Of a stretch of 64,000 bases of DNA, positions 49,923 through 57,412 are shown piece by piece (the stretch's first letter is position 1; every line of letters begins with the position of its first letter). The stretch lies in NCBI GenBank assembly GCA_019239775.1, contig JAFAZN010000135.1, forward strand, positions 1 through 64,000, read 5' to 3'. The DNA comes from Chloroflexota bacterium. Lineage in GTDB: Bacteria; Chloroflexota; UBA6077; CF-72. A program made the translations under genes and the position numbers. The notes under the pieces are model-generated. The model worked only from the letters and a program-made list of their open reading frames with translations, searched no databases and had not been told where the DNA came from.

Positions 49923-50281
49923 CACGCCTGCCATCCCGCCGGTCTTGTGATGCTGGCGCCAGTCGTGGCGGGCGTCGAGGCGTCCGGGGTTGTGGTGGCA
50001 CTGTCGTCGTCGGTTTCGGCGTGGCGGTCTTCGGCGCGGTCGTGCGCGGCTTGCGAGACCCACTCGCCCAGTCCGTGGTGGCCGTCGTCGCTGAGTTCGG
50101 TGCGCAGCGCGGCCATGCAGTCGCTCAGCTCGTGATCGAAGGCGCCATTCCCATCGCCGTCCGTGGCCGTGGACGCGGTCGTGAGCGACTGCTCCTGCCC
50201 AGGGGTAGAATTCGGATTGCGCCGCACGGGTAGCGGCCTCCAAAAAGCGCGTACCAAGGAGGTCACTGAACCTATGAGCAT
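49886..50281 (-). CDS. Hypothetical acidic protein (doubtful)
   Basis: A minus-strand frame of up to 131 residues covers the 351-bp gap between prs and the GNAT gene. The middle part, D-G-D-G-N-G-A-F-D-H-E-L, resembles a calcium-binding loop, although the terminal acidic residue is one place short of the EF-hand rule. The rest is rich in Asp, Ala and Thr (T-D-D-D-S-A-T-T-T). It overlaps prs by 37 bp and the GNAT start by 8 bp. No ribosome-binding site is visible. It may be a real small protein or a chance frame. The plus strand has a competing 104-residue frame rich in Arg/Gly. Confidence 0.3.
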   Translation of the reverse strand: MLIGSVTSLVRAFWRPLPVRRNPNSTPGQEQSLTTASTATDGDGNGAFDHELSDCMAALRTELSDDGHHGLGEWVSQAAHDRAEDRHAETDDDSATTTPDASTPATTGASITRPAGWQACHAKRREMDVSS

Positions 50282-51179
50282 CGACGTGCGGCCATTTCGT
50301 CGTGGTGATCGCGATCAGCTCACGCTGCTCGTGAATGCGCACGCTTCCGCGGTCATGCCGGGTGCCTCGGCCTCGGTTAACACCGTGCTGAACCAACTGG
50401 AGCGCGAGCCGTCCGAGTTCATCGTCGACCCGTGGGTCATCGACCGTCTGACGTTGGTCGCGCAGCAGCGCGAGCGCATCGTCGCCGCGGCGTATCTGCA
50501 TCGCTACGCCGACGACGACTGCGTGAACGCCTCACTGCGCAACGCCGGCCTCATCCACTGGTTTGTGTTCTGGCCCGACGCCGAGGCAGCCGCCGAACTG
50601 CTGATGCGAGCGTGCCTCGCCACACTCGACGGCTGGCATGTGGCGATGCAGGGTGCCGATGGTTCACTTCCCGTGCCGGGGGTGTACGGCATCCCCGAGC
50701 AGTGGCCACATATCCAGGCCCTGTTTGAGCGCGTTGGATTTACACACGGAGGTCGCATCGAGATCGTGCACCTCGCCAATGTCGCAGGTCTGCCAACCAA
50801 TGGCGATTCACCAATCCAGGGGTTGATCGTCCAGAGGTCAGTAGGCGCAAGTGGCACGCGCTTTTCGGCAGTCGTGCGCGACGATGTCGTCGGCTTCATA
50901 GAAGTGGAGTCACGTGAGGAACCCGGGCGCACGCCACTCCACGCAGGTCTCGCCGACATCGGAAATCTCTGCGTGATGGAAGGCTGGCGGCGCCGCGGCC
51001 TCGGGCGGTGGCTCATTGCACAAGCCGCGGACAGGCTGCGTCTCGGTCGCTTCGATCGGCTGTCGGATTACGCCTGGCCTGAAGAAGAGGACCGCCGTGC
51101 GTTCCTACGCGCGGTTGGCTTTCGCGAGATCACGCGCACACGGCGAGGCTGGCGTCGGCAGATCCACGAAGTAGCCTGA
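50274..51179 (+). CDS. GNAT-family N-acetyltransferase (two-lobed)
   Basis: This is a 301-residue protein. The C-terminal lobe (about 190-300) has the acetyl-CoA motif A with G-N-L-C-V-M-E-G-W-R-R-R-G-L-G-R-W-L-I. The N-terminal lobe (F-R-R-G-D-R-D-Q-L-T-L-L-V-N-A-H and A-L-F-E-R-V-G-F) is a degenerate GNAT fold, as in mycothiol-synthase-like tandem GNATs. The acceptor is unknown. The start at ATG 50274 is supported by a perfect AAGGAGG at 50256-50262, 11 nt upstream. This is the clearest ribosome-binding site in the window. Confidence 0.88.
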   Translation: MSIDVRPFRRGDRDQLTLLVNAHASAVMPGASASVNTVLNQLEREPSEFIVDPWVIDRLTLVAQQRERIVAAAYLHRYADDDCVNASLRNAGLIHWFVFWPDAEAAAELLMRACLATLDGWHVAMQGADGSLPVPGVYGIPEQWPHIQALFERVGFTHGGRIEIVHLANVAGLPTNGDSPIQGLIVQRSVGASGTRFSAVVRDDVVGFIEVESREEPGRTPLHAGLADIGNLCVMEGWRRRGLGRWLIAQAADRLRLGRFDRLSDYAWPEEEDRRAFLRAVGFREITRTRRGWRRQIHEVA

Positions 51180-51186
51180 ACCTTGT

Positions 51187-51384
51187 ATGAGCCAGTCTGA
51201 GGAGGACGTTCGCCGCGACCTGGTGCTTGCCAACCGCCTCGAAGACATCGCCGACGAGTCTGGCCCCAACACCAACCTCCTGGTCGTGAACATGCAGCAG
51301 GGGTTATTGGCCCAGCGTAAGCTCGGTTGCTTTCACGTAGACCGACACGTGGCCGCCGGACTCCAGGCCAAGCCGGTCGACTGA
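51187..51384 (+). CDS. Small open frame after the GNAT gene (doubtful)
   Basis: This 65-codon frame starts at ATG 51187, 7 bp after the GNAT stop. Its N-terminal part is charged and helical (S-E-E-D-V-R-R-D-L-V-L-A-N-R-L). Its last 27 codons are antisense to the end of the GntR-Mop gene. No strong ribosome-binding site is seen. It could be a small real protein (about 40 non-overlapping residues) or a chance frame. Confidence 0.3.
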   Translation: MSQSEEDVRRDLVLANRLEDIADESGPNTNLLVVNMQQGLLAQRKLGCFHVDRHVAAGLQAKPVD

Positions 51385-51984
51385 CGAGCGCGTGACGGCC
51401 GCGATGAGCTGCTGTCCTTCGCGCAGGTCGATCGTGACTTCGGCGAGCAGTTCGCCGGCACGAATGGCGGCCACACGACCGCGCACGCGATTGCGCGCGG
51501 AGAGCAGCGGCGCCTCCTGTTGGCCAAGCGTTTCGGGCACCCGCGCACCTGAGACCGGCCGGCCGTGCGCGGCGAGCTCGGCGCGCAGCGCTTCCGCGAT
51601 TTCATCCGGTTCCAGGCCCATCGCCAGCCCACGAACAGCCGTTTGCCGCGCGAGCAGACGTAACCGATCGAGCCGCTGACGCTGCAGCGCTGGCTGGTCC
51701 AGCCGTTCGCGCGCAGCAATCTCCGAGCCGCCGCCGGCTCGCGCTTTAATGGTGCCCTCGCGCGAGAGGTCGGCGTACGCGCGCCCGACAGTGTTCGGGG
51801 AGAGTCCAAGCTTCCGCGCCAGGTCACGCACCGACGGCAGATGGTCGCCTGGCTGCAGTGTTCCATCGGCAACGCCCATCCGAATGCGCCGCTCGATCTG
51901 GATGTACACCGGTGCTGGATCGTCCTGATGCAGCGTCCGCAACGACTCGACCAGGGTGTCGGCGACGAGGGTGTCGTCGGTCAT
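51304..51984 (-). CDS. GntR-family regulator fused to a Mop (molybdate-binding) domain
   Basis: This is a 226-residue protein. The N-terminal GntR winged helix covers about 20-90 (P-V-Y-I-Q-I-E-R-R-I-R-M-G-V and L-P-S-V-R-D-L-A-R-K-L-G-L-S-P-N-T-V-G-R-A-Y). A short helical linker is followed by a Mop/TOBE domain at 163-224 (S-A-R-N-R-V-R-G-R-V, A-E-V-T-I-D-L, I-A-A-V-T-R-S-S-V-D-R-L-G-L and V-Y-V-K-A-T-E). Mop domains bind molybdate or tungstate in ModE. This should be a molybdate-responsive repressor or activator with a GntR DNA-binding domain instead of the ModE one. The ATG overlaps the udgX stop as ATGA (51981-51984). Confidence 0.9.
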   Translation of the reverse strand: MTDDTLVADTLVESLRTLHQDDPAPVYIQIERRIRMGVADGTLQPGDHLPSVRDLARKLGLSPNTVGRAYADLSREGTIKARAGGGSEIAARERLDQPALQRQRLDRLRLLARQTAVRGLAMGLEPDEIAEALRAELAAHGRPVSGARVPETLGQQEAPLLSARNRVRGRVAAIRAGELLAEVTIDLREGQQLIAAVTRSSVDRLGLESGGHVSVYVKATELTLGQ

Positions 51985-52634
51985 TGTCCGAGGAGATGTT
52001 TTACCGTCCGCAGATCCTCGACGAAAGCACGTTGTTCTGATTCGCGCGTTTCGGGGTCCGGTGCGCGAAGGATGCTGGCCGGGTGGACCGTTGCCAAGAC
52101 GAAGGGCGCCAGCCCGGTGTTTTCGATCGCGCGACCACGTTGCTGGGTGACGCGGAAGGATGCCCCGAGCAGCGCCTGGGCAGCCGTTGCGCCGAGCACC
52201 ACGATCACGCGCGGGGCGACATCCTCCAGTTCGGCATCCAACCAGGGGCGACAGGCCCGAATTTCGCGCGCATTTGGTTTGCTGTGAATGCGGCGCTTGC
52301 CTTTGCCCGCGGTCCACTTGAAGTGCTTGACCGCGTTGGTCACATACACCCGCGTACGGTCGATGCCTGCTTCATCGAGCGCTTCATCCAGCAGCCTTCC
52401 CGCCGGTCCCACGAACGGCCGACCCGCACGGTCCTCCTGGTCGCCCGGTTGTTCGCCGATGAACATCACCTCGGCGCGAGGTGGCCCCTCACCAAACACC
52501 GTCTGCGTCCCCAGTGCGTAGAGGTCACATCCATGGCAGGTTGCCGCGGCGTCCTTGAGTCGTTCGAGCGTGGGTTCGGCTTCGTGAGGGAGGAACTGCG
52601 TGGCGTCCCAAGGCACGTCTTCGGTGGTAGTCAC
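51981..52634 (-). CDS. udgX: UdgX family uracil-DNA binding/glycosylase protein
   Basis: This 217-residue protein shows the UdgX features: G-E-Q-P-G-D-Q-E-D (60-68), N-A-V-K-H-F-K-W (100-107), the diagnostic K-R-R-I-H loop (113-117) and T-V-H-P-A-S-I-L-R (182-190). In UdgX the His of K-R-R-I-H forms a covalent bond to the sugar after uracil removal. Cysteines at 33, 36 and 128 are candidate iron-sulfur ligands, and His 104 stands where family-4 enzymes have the fourth. The start GTG 52634 removes a shadow N-terminus antisense to the DUF255 gene. It is coupled to the downstream GntR-Mop gene and is divergent from the DUF255 gene (17 bp). Confidence 0.93.
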   Translation of the reverse strand: MTTTEDVPWDATQFLPHEAEPTLERLKDAAATCHGCDLYALGTQTVFGEGPPRAEVMFIGEQPGDQEDRAGRPFVGPAGRLLDEALDEAGIDRTRVYVTNAVKHFKWTAGKGKRRIHSKPNAREIRACRPWLDAELEDVAPRVIVVLGATAAQALLGASFRVTQQRGRAIENTGLAPFVLATVHPASILRAPDPETRESEQRAFVEDLRTVKHLLGQ

Positions 52635-52651
52635 GGTATACCCTGTACCAC

Positions 52652-54688
52652 GTGGCGAATCGCCTGGCCAACGAGACCAGTCCCTACCTCCTGCAGCATG
52701 CGCACAATCCGGTGGACTGGTATCCGTGGGGACCTGAGGCGCTCGAGCGAGCGAAAAGCGAAAACAGGCCGATTCTGCTGTCAATCGGCTACTCAGCCTG
52801 CCGCTGGTGCCACGTCATGGAGCGCGAGTCGTTCGAAAATCCCCAGATCGCCGCGATCATGAACGCCTCGTTCGTGTGCATCAAAGTGGACCGTGAGGAG
52901 CGGCCGGACCTCGACGGCATCTACATGCAAGCTGTGCAGGCGATGACCGGCTCGGGCGGCTGGCCGATGACCGTGTTTCTGGCGCCCGATGGCACGCCGT
53001 TTTACGGTGGTACGTACTATCCGCCGGCCGATCGCGCCAACATGCCCGGATTTCCACGCGTGTTGCTCGCAATTTCGGACGCGTGGCAAAACCGACGTGC
53101 GGATGTCCTGCAGAGCGGGGCTCGCCTCCGCGAGGCATTGCAGCAAGTCACGCAACTGGGGACGCCGACCTCGCTCCTGGATACCGCGCTGCTGGACGAA
53201 GCCGCAAAGGGATTGATCACGCAGCACGATCCGGAGGATGGCGGATTCGGGCGGGCGCCGAAGTTTCCACAGCCGATGGCGCTGGAGTTTCTCCTCCGCT
53301 ATTGGCGCCGTTCGCAGAATCCAGAGGCGCTGCAGGTCGTCACGCACACCCTGGATCGGATGGCGCGTGGCGGCATTTACGATCACCTCGGCGGCGGATT
53401 TGCGCGCTACAGCACCGACTCAGAATGGCTGGCGCCACACTTTGAAAAGATGCTGTACGACAACGCGCAGCTTGCGCGGGCGTACCTGATGGCCTATCAG
53501 GTGACAGGCAACGCGTTTTTCAAAGACGTCACGGACGAAGTGATCGCCTACGTCCTGCGCGATATGACCGACCAATCCGGCGGGTTCTATTCGACGGAGG
53601 ACGCCGACTCCGAAGGCGAAGAAGGCAAGTTCTATCTCTGGACGCCCTCGGAGTTAGAAACGTTACTCGGTCCGCAGGACGCCCGATTGTTTGGCGCGTT
53701 TTACGACGTCCGGACGCCCGGGAACTTCGAGGGTCGCGCCAGCATCCTGCGTGCGCTGCATACGCCGTTGGAGACTGCGCAACGGCTCGGCGTGACGGAA
53801 GCGGAGTTGCTCGCAGCCTTGGAGCGTGGGCGCACAATCCTGTTCGAGGCGCGCAGTAAACGCGTCCGCCCTGCGCGTGATGAAAAAGTTCTGGCGGCCT
53901 GGAACGGCTTGATGCTGCGCGCCCTCGCGGAGGCAGGTGCTGTCCTGGAACGTGCCGACTTCGTCGCGGCGGCAGAGCGCAATGCCACGTTTCTGCTGGA
54001 GCACATGCGTACCGCGGATGGGCACCTCCACCGCACCTGGAAGCCCGGACACGCCGCCAGGCTCAACGCCTACCTGGAGGATTACGCCAACGTCGCCGAC
54101 GGACTACTGGCGTTGTATGAAGCGACCTTCAATGCGCGCTGGCTGACCGCGGCCATGGATTTGGCTGACATCATCCTGCACGAGTTCGCGGATCCCGAAA
54201 ATGGCGGATTCTTCGACACCTCCATTCAACACGAGACGTTGATCACTCGGCCCAAAGACGTGTTCGACAACGCAACGCCGTCGGGCAATTCGGTTGCGGC
54301 GGATGTGCTCCTCCGGTTGGCGCTTCTTACCGACCGAACGGATTACCGCGACGCAGCTGAAGGTGTGCTCCACCTCCTGCGCGAGGCCATAGTGCGCTAT
54401 CCGCTCGGTTTCGCACGGGCGTTGAATGCGCTGGACTTCTTCCTGGACGCACCACGTGAAGTGGCCATCGTCGGTCCGGCCGACTCGGCGCAGGGTTTAC
54501 GGCAGGTGGTATTCGAACCGTTCGTGCCCAATAAGGTCGTTGCCGGCGGCGGTGCAGACATTGCCCTTCTGCATGGAAAAGAGGTCCACAACGGTCACGC
54601 AGTGGCCTATGTTTGCCAGCACTACGTGTGTAAGGCGCCGACCAGCGATCCAGTGGAGCTGCGTAAGCAAGTTGTGGGGGAGGTCTAG
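52652..54688 (+). CDS. Thioredoxin-domain DUF255 protein (YyaL/SPATA20 type)
   Basis: This is a 678-residue protein. Residues 1-160 form a thioredoxin-like domain with N-P-V-D-W-Y-P-W-G and the redox motif C-R-W-C-H-V-M (Cys 50 and 53). The rest is an (alpha/alpha)6-barrel of the N-acylglucosamine-epimerase type ([24 protein letters not shown]). The whole length and layout match bacterial YyaL and animal SPATA20, whose reaction is unknown. The GTG start at 52652 gives the expected N-terminus [15 protein letters not shown]. It precedes a hydrolase and an LLM enzyme gene with overlapping ends. Confidence 0.94.
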   Translation: MANRLANETSPYLLQHAHNPVDWYPWGPEALERAKSENRPILLSIGYSACRWCHVMERESFENPQIAAIMNASFVCIKVDREERPDLDGIYMQAVQAMTGSGGWPMTVFLAPDGTPFYGGTYYPPADRANMPGFPRVLLAISDAWQNRRADVLQSGARLREALQQVTQLGTPTSLLDTALLDEAAKGLITQHDPEDGGFGRAPKFPQPMALEFLLRYWRRSQNPEALQVVTHTLDRMARGGIYDHLGGGFARYSTDSEWLAPHFEKMLYDNAQLARAYLMAYQVTGNAFFKDVTDEVIAYVLRDMTDQSGGFYSTEDADSEGEEGKFYLWTPSELETLLGPQDARLFGAFYDVRTPGNFEGRASILRALHTPLETAQRLGVTEAELLAALERGRTILFEARSKRVRPARDEKVLAAWNGLMLRALAEAGAVLERADFVAAAERNATFLLEHMRTADGHLHRTWKPGHAARLNAYLEDYANVADGLLALYEATFNARWLTAAMDLADIILHEFADPENGGFFDTSIQHETLITRPKDVFDNATPSGNSVAADVLLRLALLTDRTDYRDAAEGVLHLLREAIVRYPLGFARALNALDFFLDAPREVAIVGPADSAQGLRQVVFEPFVPNKVVAGGGADIALLHGKEVHNGHAVAYVCQHYVCKAPTSDPVELRKQVVGEV

Positions 54689-55473
54689 TGCAGTCACGAA
54701 CGTTGGACTTGCGGAGCAACCACAACCAGGTCGTCTACCAGGTCGGTGACGGACCGCCACTGGTCTGGTTGCACGGTCTGTACGGGGCCGAAGCGGACGT
54801 ACGCATCATCGAGGCGTTAGGGCGCGACTTCTCGGTGTACGCGCCACTCGCGCCAGGATTCGCTGACCTCGCCGAGTTAGACTCGATCCGTGACATCCAC
54901 GACCTGGCACTCCACTACGACGACCTGCTCGAGGCGCTCCAGTTGGAGAGTCCGGTCGTCGCAGGACACTCGCTCGGCGCCATGATCGCCGCGGAGCTTG
55001 CCGCGCACGTTCCGAAACGTGTTTCACGGCTGGTGCTGGCCTCACCACTCGGGCTGTGGAATGACGCGTACCCGGTCGCCGATCTCTTCGCGGTTCCAGC
55101 GGCCGAGATGCCAACCCTCCTGTATACGGACGCGTCGGCTGTGGGCGGTGCTCCGGGTGGTCCGCCGGACGTGGAGCGGGTGGTGGCGCTGGCGCGCGGC
55201 ATGGCCACCGTCGCGCGGTTCCTGTGGCCGATCCCGGATCGAGGTTTATCGCGGCGACTGCATCGTGTGCAGTCACCAACGCTCATCATTCACGGCGCCG
55301 TTGACCGCTTCGTGCCCGCGGAGTACGCCGACGAGTTCGTCGCCCGATTGCCGCATGCGTCCCGCGAGATCATCCCCGGTGTAGGGCATATGTTGTTCGC
55401 CGAAGCGTTCGAGTCGACCGTATGGTCTATCACGAACTTTCTCACCAGGGTGGAGGTCTTAGCAGACGCGTGA
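54688..55473 (+). CDS. Alpha/beta-hydrolase
   Basis: This 261-residue hydrolase has L-V-W-L-H-G-L-Y-G-A-E (oxyanion side), the nucleophile elbow V-A-G-H-S-L-G-A-M, an Asp in I-H-G-A-V-D-R-F-V-P and the His in G-V-G-H-M-L-F. This is the classical catalytic triad. The substrate could be an ester or a C-C bond of a meta-cleavage type compound. The start GTG 54688 overlaps the preceding stop by 1 bp, and its own TGA overlaps the LLM gene start (GTGA, 55470-55473). The three genes form an operon. Confidence 0.9.
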   Translation: MQSRTLDLRSNHNQVVYQVGDGPPLVWLHGLYGAEADVRIIEALGRDFSVYAPLAPGFADLAELDSIRDIHDLALHYDDLLEALQLESPVVAGHSLGAMIAAELAAHVPKRVSRLVLASPLGLWNDAYPVADLFAVPAAEMPTLLYTDASAVGGAPGGPPDVERVVALARGMATVARFLWPIPDRGLSRRLHRVQSPTLIIHGAVDRFVPAEYADEFVARLPHASREIIPGVGHMLFAEAFESTVWSITNFLTRVEVLADA

Positions 55474-56720
55474 AGTGTCATTTCTTTCACCTGATGCCAT
55501 ATCCGCAGCTGCCGGATGATTTCCGCGAACGCTATCACGGAGTCTGGGTCGACCTACCCTCAGCTGAGCTGTTCGATCCCCGGGTCGGACACCAGGCGTA
55601 TAACGATTACCTGGATGAACTGGAGTACGCTGACCAGGTCGGTTTCGACGGCATTTGCGTCAACGAGCACCACCAGAACGCTTATGGTCTGATGCCTTCG
55701 CCGAACCTCATGGTTGCAGCGCTGGCGCGACGCACGAGCCAGGCCCGCCTGGTGGTGATGGGAAATTCCGTCGCGCTGTACAACCCGCCAACGCGTGTGG
55801 CCGAGGAGATGGCCATGCTCGACGTGTTATCTGACGGGCGTCTGGTGGCAGGTTTTCCAGTTGGCACACCCATGGATACCACCTACTGCTATGGCGAAAA
55901 TCCCACGACGCTGCGTGACAAATACCGTGAAGGCGTTGGACTGATCCTGCGCGCCTGGCAAGCTACCGAGCCATTTGCCTTCAATGGGCGCTACACGCAG
56001 CTGCGCTACGTCAACCTCTGGCCGCGACCGATGCAGCAGCCGCATCCACCGGTCTGGATTCCTGGTAGTGGCAGCGTCGAAACGTGGGAATGGTGTGCCG
56101 ACAACCACTTCCTGTACGCCTATCTTTCGTATTTTGGGTATTTGCTCGGGAAGAAAGTGATGGAGGGCTACTGGGAGACCATCGCCAAACGCGGACTGGA
56201 GCCAAATCCGTACCGCGCTGGCTTCCTCCAGTTCGTGGCAGTGGCCGAAAATGATGCGGAGGCGGAGCGGCTCTATTCGCGCCACGCGCGGTATTTCTAC
56301 AACCGCTGTTTGCACCTTTACCCGGGCTTTGCCAATCCGCCCGGCTACACCAGTATCGCCACAATCCGACGCGGCATTGAAGGGCAGGTGAATCTGGCCG
56401 CCGAGCGCAGCAAGGCGCGCGAGTCTGACCTTACCTGGTCCCAGATCCTGGAGCGCGGATATGTCGTGGCGGGCTCGCCAGATTCAGTCGTGCAGCAATT
56501 GATGGAGATGGAGCAGACGATGCGGGTTGGCCATCTCATGGTGCTGCTGCATTTTGGAGACATGCCGAAAGACACGGTGCAATACAACACCCGTCGGTTT
56601 GCGGAGGAAGTGATGCCGCGGCTCCGGCCGGTATGGGACGAGTGGACCGACGAATGGTGGACCCACGCTCCAGCCGTGTCCGCCAACGGCGCCGTGGCGG
56701 CTCAGCCCGCCACGCGCTGA
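55470..56720 (+). CDS. LLM-class flavin-dependent oxidoreductase
   Basis: This is a 416-residue luciferase-like monooxygenase. It starts V-K-C-H-F-F-H-L-M-P-Y and includes E-Y-A-D-Q-V-G-F-D-G-I-C-V-N-E-H-H, A-R-R-T-S-Q-A-R-L-V-V-M-G-N, R-V-A-E-E-M-A-M-L-D-V-L-S-D-G-R and a C-terminal V-V-A-G-S-P-D-S-V. These mark the bacterial LLM fold that uses FMN or F420. The partner hydrolase just upstream suggests co-action on an ester or lactone substrate, possibly a monooxygenase-hydrolase pair. The GTG at 55470 is chosen because of the GTGA coupling. The 3' end overlaps the convergent DUF6194 gene by 19 bp. Confidence 0.93.
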   Translation: MKCHFFHLMPYPQLPDDFRERYHGVWVDLPSAELFDPRVGHQAYNDYLDELEYADQVGFDGICVNEHHQNAYGLMPSPNLMVAALARRTSQARLVVMGNSVALYNPPTRVAEEMAMLDVLSDGRLVAGFPVGTPMDTTYCYGENPTTLRDKYREGVGLILRAWQATEPFAFNGRYTQLRYVNLWPRPMQQPHPPVWIPGSGSVETWEWCADNHFLYAYLSYFGYLLGKKVMEGYWETIAKRGLEPNPYRAGFLQFVAVAENDAEAERLYSRHARYFYNRCLHLYPGFANPPGYTSIATIRRGIEGQVNLAAERSKARESDLTWSQILERGYVVAGSPDSVVQQLMEMEQTMRVGHLMVLLHFGDMPKDTVQYNTRRFAEEVMPRLRPVWDEWTDEWWTHAPAVSANGAVAAQPATR

Positions 56721-57145
56721 AGGCGCTTCACCGCGTTTTCATGCGCCTCGGTCAACAACGGCACGATCGACTGGAACGTTGCGTCACTGGGGTTCAAGAC
56801 GGAAACCCACGATTGTGGCGCATACACCGGGTGCGGTAGGAGCGTGTCCAGCGCGGTGTAATCGTAGACTGCGTCAGAGATCGGGAATAACCGGCGAAAC
56901 GTGTCGCGGCTGACGCCGATGTTCAGCCGGAACACGCCCGGGCGGTCCAGGTCCGAGAGGTTATCGAAATCGCCATAGTCCTTGGTCACGATCGTGGCGA
57001 ACGGAAACTGCTGGTTGCCTTCCAGGATGCCTTGCGGATCGTAGAGAAAAAACGTGTCATCGGCCGCGACCGGTCCCGAACCAAAGATGACGCGTACTCC
57101 CTCGAAGTGCTCGCTGATGTAGTCGACGATTCCCTGTTGATCCAC
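56702..57145 (-). CDS. DUF6194-family protein
   Basis: This is a 147-residue protein of a small unnamed family. It contains F-G-S-G-P-V-A-A-D-D-T-F-F-L-Y-D-P, F-P-F-A-T-I-V-T-K-D-Y-G-D-F-D-N-L-S and the ending L-L-P-H-P-V-Y-A-P-Q-S-W-V-S-V-L-N-P, which is a common block in this family. It folds as an alpha/beta domain, with no signal or membrane segment. Function is unknown. The GTG at 57145 is the start, 8 bp below a remnant of an LLM gene on the same strand. Confidence 0.85.
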   Translation of the reverse strand: MDQQGIVDYISEHFEGVRVIFGSGPVAADDTFFLYDPQGILEGNQQFPFATIVTKDYGDFDNLSDLDRPGVFRLNIGVSRDTFRRLFPISDAVYDYTALDTLLPHPVYAPQSWVSVLNPSDATFQSIVPLLTEAHENAVKRLQRVAG

Positions 57146-57153
57146 GGCTCAGT

Positions 57154-57354
57154 CTAGCTGTGCAATCTTTCCGCCAGCACACTTGTCTGACGGAACCAGT
57201 CGCCAGCCGCAACGCTGAAGACCAACCGTTGCACCCCCGCTGCCGCGTCTGCGCTGATGACCTCACCCAGTGCGGAGGTCCCGCCGCGCCAGACCACGTT
57301 GTCGGCCTGATCAGCCGGAATGCCGAACATGCCGTCCGGGTCCGTGAGCCGAAC
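57154..57354 (-). pseudogene. Remnant: C-terminal end of an LLM-class flavin-dependent oxidoreductase
   Basis: On the minus strand an open stretch of 66 codons ends in TAG (57154-57156) and is closed upstream by another TAG. It reads G-G-T-S-A-L-G-E-V-I-S-A-D-A-A-A-G, then V-Q-R-L-V-F-S-V-A-A-G-D-W-F-R-Q-T-S, then L-A-E-R. This is the typical C-terminus of an LLM enzyme (A-A-G-V-x-R-L-V-F-S). No N-terminal part or start codon is present nearby. So this looks like the decayed tail of a lost paralogue. The remaining part of 57146-57412 holds nothing else I can name. Confidence 0.55.
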
Positions 57355-57412
57355 CTATGTCGAGTGACTTCACCCTCGATATTGTGGTTTCAGCACGTCG
57401 AGCCCGAGGTAG

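Noticed and set aside
49919-50233. Plus-strand frame starting at the prs stop (GTGA overlap)
   Set aside because: Composition is Arg/Gly/Val-rich, typical of a shadow; the opposite strand has a more protein-like acidic frame, which is itself kept only at low confidence.
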